A stretch of DNA of 64,000 bases from Cordylochernes scorpioides. Lineage: Eukaryota > Arthropoda > Arachnida > Pseudoscorpiones > Chernetidae. The translations under genes and the position numbers were made by a program. This document shows, piece by piece, positions 61,061-64,000 of this stretch. Position 1 is the stretch's first letter. Each line of letters begins with the position of its first letter. Under the pieces are notes generated by a model that had not been told where the DNA came from, did not search any database, and worked only from the letters and a program-made list of their open reading frames with translations. The stretch lies in the NCBI GenBank assembly GCA_030710605.1, contig CP092874.1, forward strand, positions 71,824,555-71,888,554, given 5' to 3'.

Positions 61061-61828
61061 TAATACCTTATTCGGAAAGATCTTATAGAAAAAAATGTCT
61101 GTAAGTTATCCATCCCAGACAAAATAGCCACCATTGAAGAAAGCCAAATTATTTCTACTGAAAATGTGGAGGCAAAGCTCTATGTAGATATCTATTGATG
61201 AGGAATCTCTGCAGAAAATCCTGGGAGATATGCCTTTTGAGTTTTTGAAGGGTAAATCCACCATGAAATTGATCGGAAATCAATGGGACTTTATTACTGA
61301 CAATATTACCTGCTTTTCCCTCAGTGCACAAGAATGCATATTCATCAGTGAAAACATAGCAGCAATATTCCCTGAACTTAGTGACGCTACCAAAAATTAC
61401 TCCCCAATCTATAAAGTTGATTTACTATTAAAAATGAATATATTTATAATAGTAAACAGAAAACCAGTAAACATGGATGGCTGGAAAAATCAAAGAAATA
61501 CTGAATAAGAGCATAATCGATCCTTCTACTTCAGAATATGCACCTCTCTTTGGAACCAAAATACAACTTCTAACATACTTTACATTGATTATCGATGTGC
61601 TAATCAGGAAATCTTTTTGGATCAATTTCCTTCCCCCCTAAATAGATTTGTAGGCTGTCGATAATTTACCAAAATAGATTTAAAAGATGGATTCTGGAAA
61701 ATTAGTTTAACTAAGTCTACGAGAAAATTTTCTGTTTTATGACTCCAGATGGACTGTATCAGTTCACTCGACTCCCTTTTGGAAGAAAGAATTCACCTTC
61801 AAAGTTTTAAAGGGTGATGACTGAAATA

Positions 61829-63127
61829 CAGAGGGTGTTCACACTTATAGAAAACGAGCGCCCGGTGTAAAAAAGAAACTATTACTTTATTTTAAAAAAT
61901 CAACAACGTGGAATTCGAAAAGGCTTAAGCTAATTCTAACACACAATACATATATTTTGTTATTTAAAAAAATGCCCTTCAAATACAATAATTTCATAAG
62001 AGGTTATATTTTAGGACTTTCCAGAGCTAATCTTACCTATTTGGACATAATTAAAATATGCAAACAAGATGATATCAACATTTCTAAAATAGTTATTTAT
62101 AATATTATTCACGACAAAAATATCAAGTTTTTATTCAAAGCACCTACGGAGAAATGGACAAAAGATTATCACCCTATATCTGTGAGAACTCCTGCAACTG
62201 TCAAAAAAGTTAAAAAATATATTACAAAAGAAAATCCTATGCCACAAAGAGATATAGCCAAATTAATAGGAACATCAGTGTCAACAATAAATAAATAATA
62301 AATAAAGATTTAGGCCTAAAAGCTACAAAAAAAAAAAAACATGCGGTTCACAAATTGTTTCAGAGCCATATTCGTCAGCGACACACTATCAGCAGATATT
62401 TTTATGAAAATTTCTTGGCTGCTAATAGATGGAAATTTATTGTTACATATGACGAAGCATGGGTATATTTAATCGATTGCAACAGAAAAAGAGCTATATA
62501 CTATCAAAAAAGGGTGGGAAAATCTAGCCAATTTGGTTGAAGGAATGAGCCGAAAGTTACCCCAAAGGATTTATGGTGGCCTGCGGTATATCATATGAAG
62601 AAAATTAAAAATAAGAAAAGTTGAAAGAAATGCCAAAATAAACTCGGAGTACTATCAAAACAACATTTTAGAACCTATATTTTAAATGATATTCCCTCTA
62701 TCTATGGAAAACAGCAACAAAGTCTGGTCTTACCATGATAACGCCACAAGTCATACCTCATCTTCACCCCAAGCTTATTTGGAAGAATAAGGCAAAGAAC
62801 AGGAATCAACACTATTCCAAAGAACAGAACCCCTGTAAAATCTCCTGATTTAGCCCCGATGGATTTTTGCATTTTTGGATGCCTTAAAAGAGCACTTGGA
62901 AAGAGACACCCTAGGACAATTGAAGGTCTCTGGAAAGTGGTAAAGGAAGAATGGGATATTTTGAGTATGACCATGATCAGAAAGTGTCTGCTATCGTGGA
63001 AAATCAGGTGCCGTTCTGTAAATAAACAAAAAGGCTTTCAAATAGAACATTTGAAAATTTTCAAATATGGTGTTAATTTTTAATATTTATAATAAAACTT
63101 GTTTGCTATAAGTGTGAACACCCTCTG
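61829..63127 (+). mobile_element. mariner-like transposon
   Basis: TIRs cagagggtgttcacacttat / ataagtgtgaacaccctctg, flanked by TA (61827-61828, 63128-63129). Confidence 0.9.
61972..63081 (+). pseudogene. mariner-like transposase, decayed
   Basis: MPFKYNNFIRGYILGLSRAN begins the DNA-binding region (113 codons to a stop). Then VTYDEAWVY (first Asp), YHDNATSH (second Asp) and SPDLAPMDFCIFG (third Asp), in several frames. Asp at the third site suits mariner-type (DDxD) rather than Tc1. Not functional. Confidence 0.85.
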
Positions 63128-63225
63128 TATTGTGTGATCTGTTGGAACTTTGAAGTGGTTGTCTACATTGACGACATTGACTGCGGAACACCAACACGTG
63201 ATGAATGTGCTTCCCTTATATAGAA

Positions 63226-63589
63226 GATCCTGCAACGACTAAACACCAGTTTAACATTACTCTGAACTTTGACAAATGTCAAATTTAGGTATCTGAGGTT
63301 GTACTATTGGGTAGAATTCTTAACAAAAATGAAATAAGTGATTGAAAAGACTAAACATATGAAACGCCCATATGATATGAAAATTTTCCAATGTTTCATA
63401 GATTTACTAACCATCCTCAGGCCCCTTCAACAGTGCAATGTATATAGTGCTTTGTTTATATTCCGTTTTATGCGTCCATTAGGGCTCAAAAATCATCTAT
63501 TCTGGTTAACAGCCCCGTGAATAATGCTATTTCCACACCATTCCACTTTAATAAGCCACGGTATCATTCAAAAGGGGAATTCAGACAGC
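63226..63589 (+). pseudogene. Gypsy-like RT downstream remnant
   Basis: Continues from the split reverse transcriptase (LTNVKFRYLRLYYWVEF, a decayed connection region), then decays to unassigned AT-rich sequence. Confidence 0.4.
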
Positions 63590-63805
63590 CATATAGTCTA
63601 CGAGAAAATTTTCTGTTTTATGACTCTAGATGGACTGTATGAGTTCACTCGACTCCCTTTTGGAAGAAAGAATTCATCTCAAAGTTTTAAAAGGAAATGA
63701 CGGAAATATTGTGCGATCTGTTTGAATTCAGAGTAGTTGTCTATATTGACATTCAGTGCGGAGCACCAACACATGATGAATGTGCTTCCCTTATATACAA
63801 AATGC
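63590..63805 (+). repeat. Second copy of the Gypsy-like RT segment without the mariner
   Basis: agtctacgagaaaattttct … ctcgactcccttttggaag and on to gatgaatgtgcttccctta repeats 61712-61825 joined to 63130-63225, so it preserves the pre-insertion arrangement. Confidence 0.8.
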
Positions 63806-64000
63806 ATCCATTGTAATGATCGACACTATTTACCCCCTACACCTCATGTAATCCCAATAAGGTTAAATTCCAACGTAGATCCCCATCCAAATCAAAATGG
63901 TAGAAACCCCACCATCCTATCACCATTCAATGACCTTCCCGCAGATCTCAAGAATCCAATTAACCGCCATTTTCCTCCCAGATCGAGTGAACCGTTCTTT
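63806..64000. other. Unassigned window end
   Basis: C-rich sequence with no recognised motif. Confidence 0.35.

Larger units (their letters stand above)
59100..63225 (+). mobile_element. Gypsy-like LTR retrotransposon body, heavily interrupted
   Basis: In order: N-terminal gag-like frame, gag, protease active site, reverse transcriptase. Interrupted by a family A foldback, a Helitron-derived piece, SINE 1, a LINE tail and a mariner. LTRs are not identified. Confidence 0.75.
61230..63225 (+). pseudogene. Gypsy-like reverse transcriptase, split by mariner
   Basis: After a linker (STMKLIGNQWDFITDN), frames give SIIDPSTSEYA, FTKIDLKDGFWKISL and TPDGLYQFTRLPFG. After the mariner: VVVYIDDI, the Y-x-D-D box (here YIDD), and TRDECASLI. 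Frameshifts throughout. Confidence 0.8.

Overview
This is AT-rich eukaryotic nuclear DNA from an invertebrate with a repeat-heavy genome. The repeat set (tRNA-derived SINEs, Tx1-like and Jockey-like LINEs, a Penelope-like element, Copia and Gypsy remnants, Tigger, Tc1 and mariner elements, Helitrons) suggests an arthropod, possibly a chelicerate; the taxon is inferred and uncertain. There are no operons and no prokaryotic signals. A 100-base run of N (7146-7245) is an assembly gap.

One host gene is recognisable. The 3' half of VPS8, a subunit of the CORVET endosomal tethering complex, lies on the + strand as eight exons between 5863 and 48686. Seven of them give a continuous C-terminal protein whose phases all agree, ending in a RING-H2 finger split over the last two exons. 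Introns reach 21 kb and consist almost entirely of mobile elements and minisatellites. No host gene is recognised downstream of 48.7 kb.

Layout: 0-5.8 kb holds a Copia fragment, a 48-bp minisatellite, a DDE transposon with a nested LINE, an endonuclease fragment and a tRNA-Gly-like sequence. 5.8-18.8 kb holds VPS8 exons among snap-back elements, SINEs and a 69-bp minisatellite. 18.85-21.83 kb is a 51/53-bp minisatellite of about 58 units. 21.86-23.63 kb is an inverted pair of Penelope-like 3' ends. 23.7-33.5 kb holds two non-autonomous Tigger copies, the second split by a Copia remnant that itself carries a Tc1 element. 34-48.7 kb holds the last VPS8 exons, Helitrons and a Tigger element with its own transposase. 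48.7-64 kb holds a Tx1-like LINE split by a Jockey-like LINE, a Helitron with a solo LTR inside it, and a Gypsy-like element split by a mariner.

The most striking pattern is that several unrelated families (two families with hammerhead-ribozyme-like cores, the Penelope-like element, a tRNA-Thr-like SINE and a third foldback family) occur as palindromic, inverted-dimer insertions flanked by 10-17 bp target-site duplications. One arm often carries an extra tail of about 30 nt. Duplications of this length point to target-primed reverse transcription of snap-back RNA or cDNA rather than cut-and-paste transposition. Many nesting orders can be read directly from the duplications.
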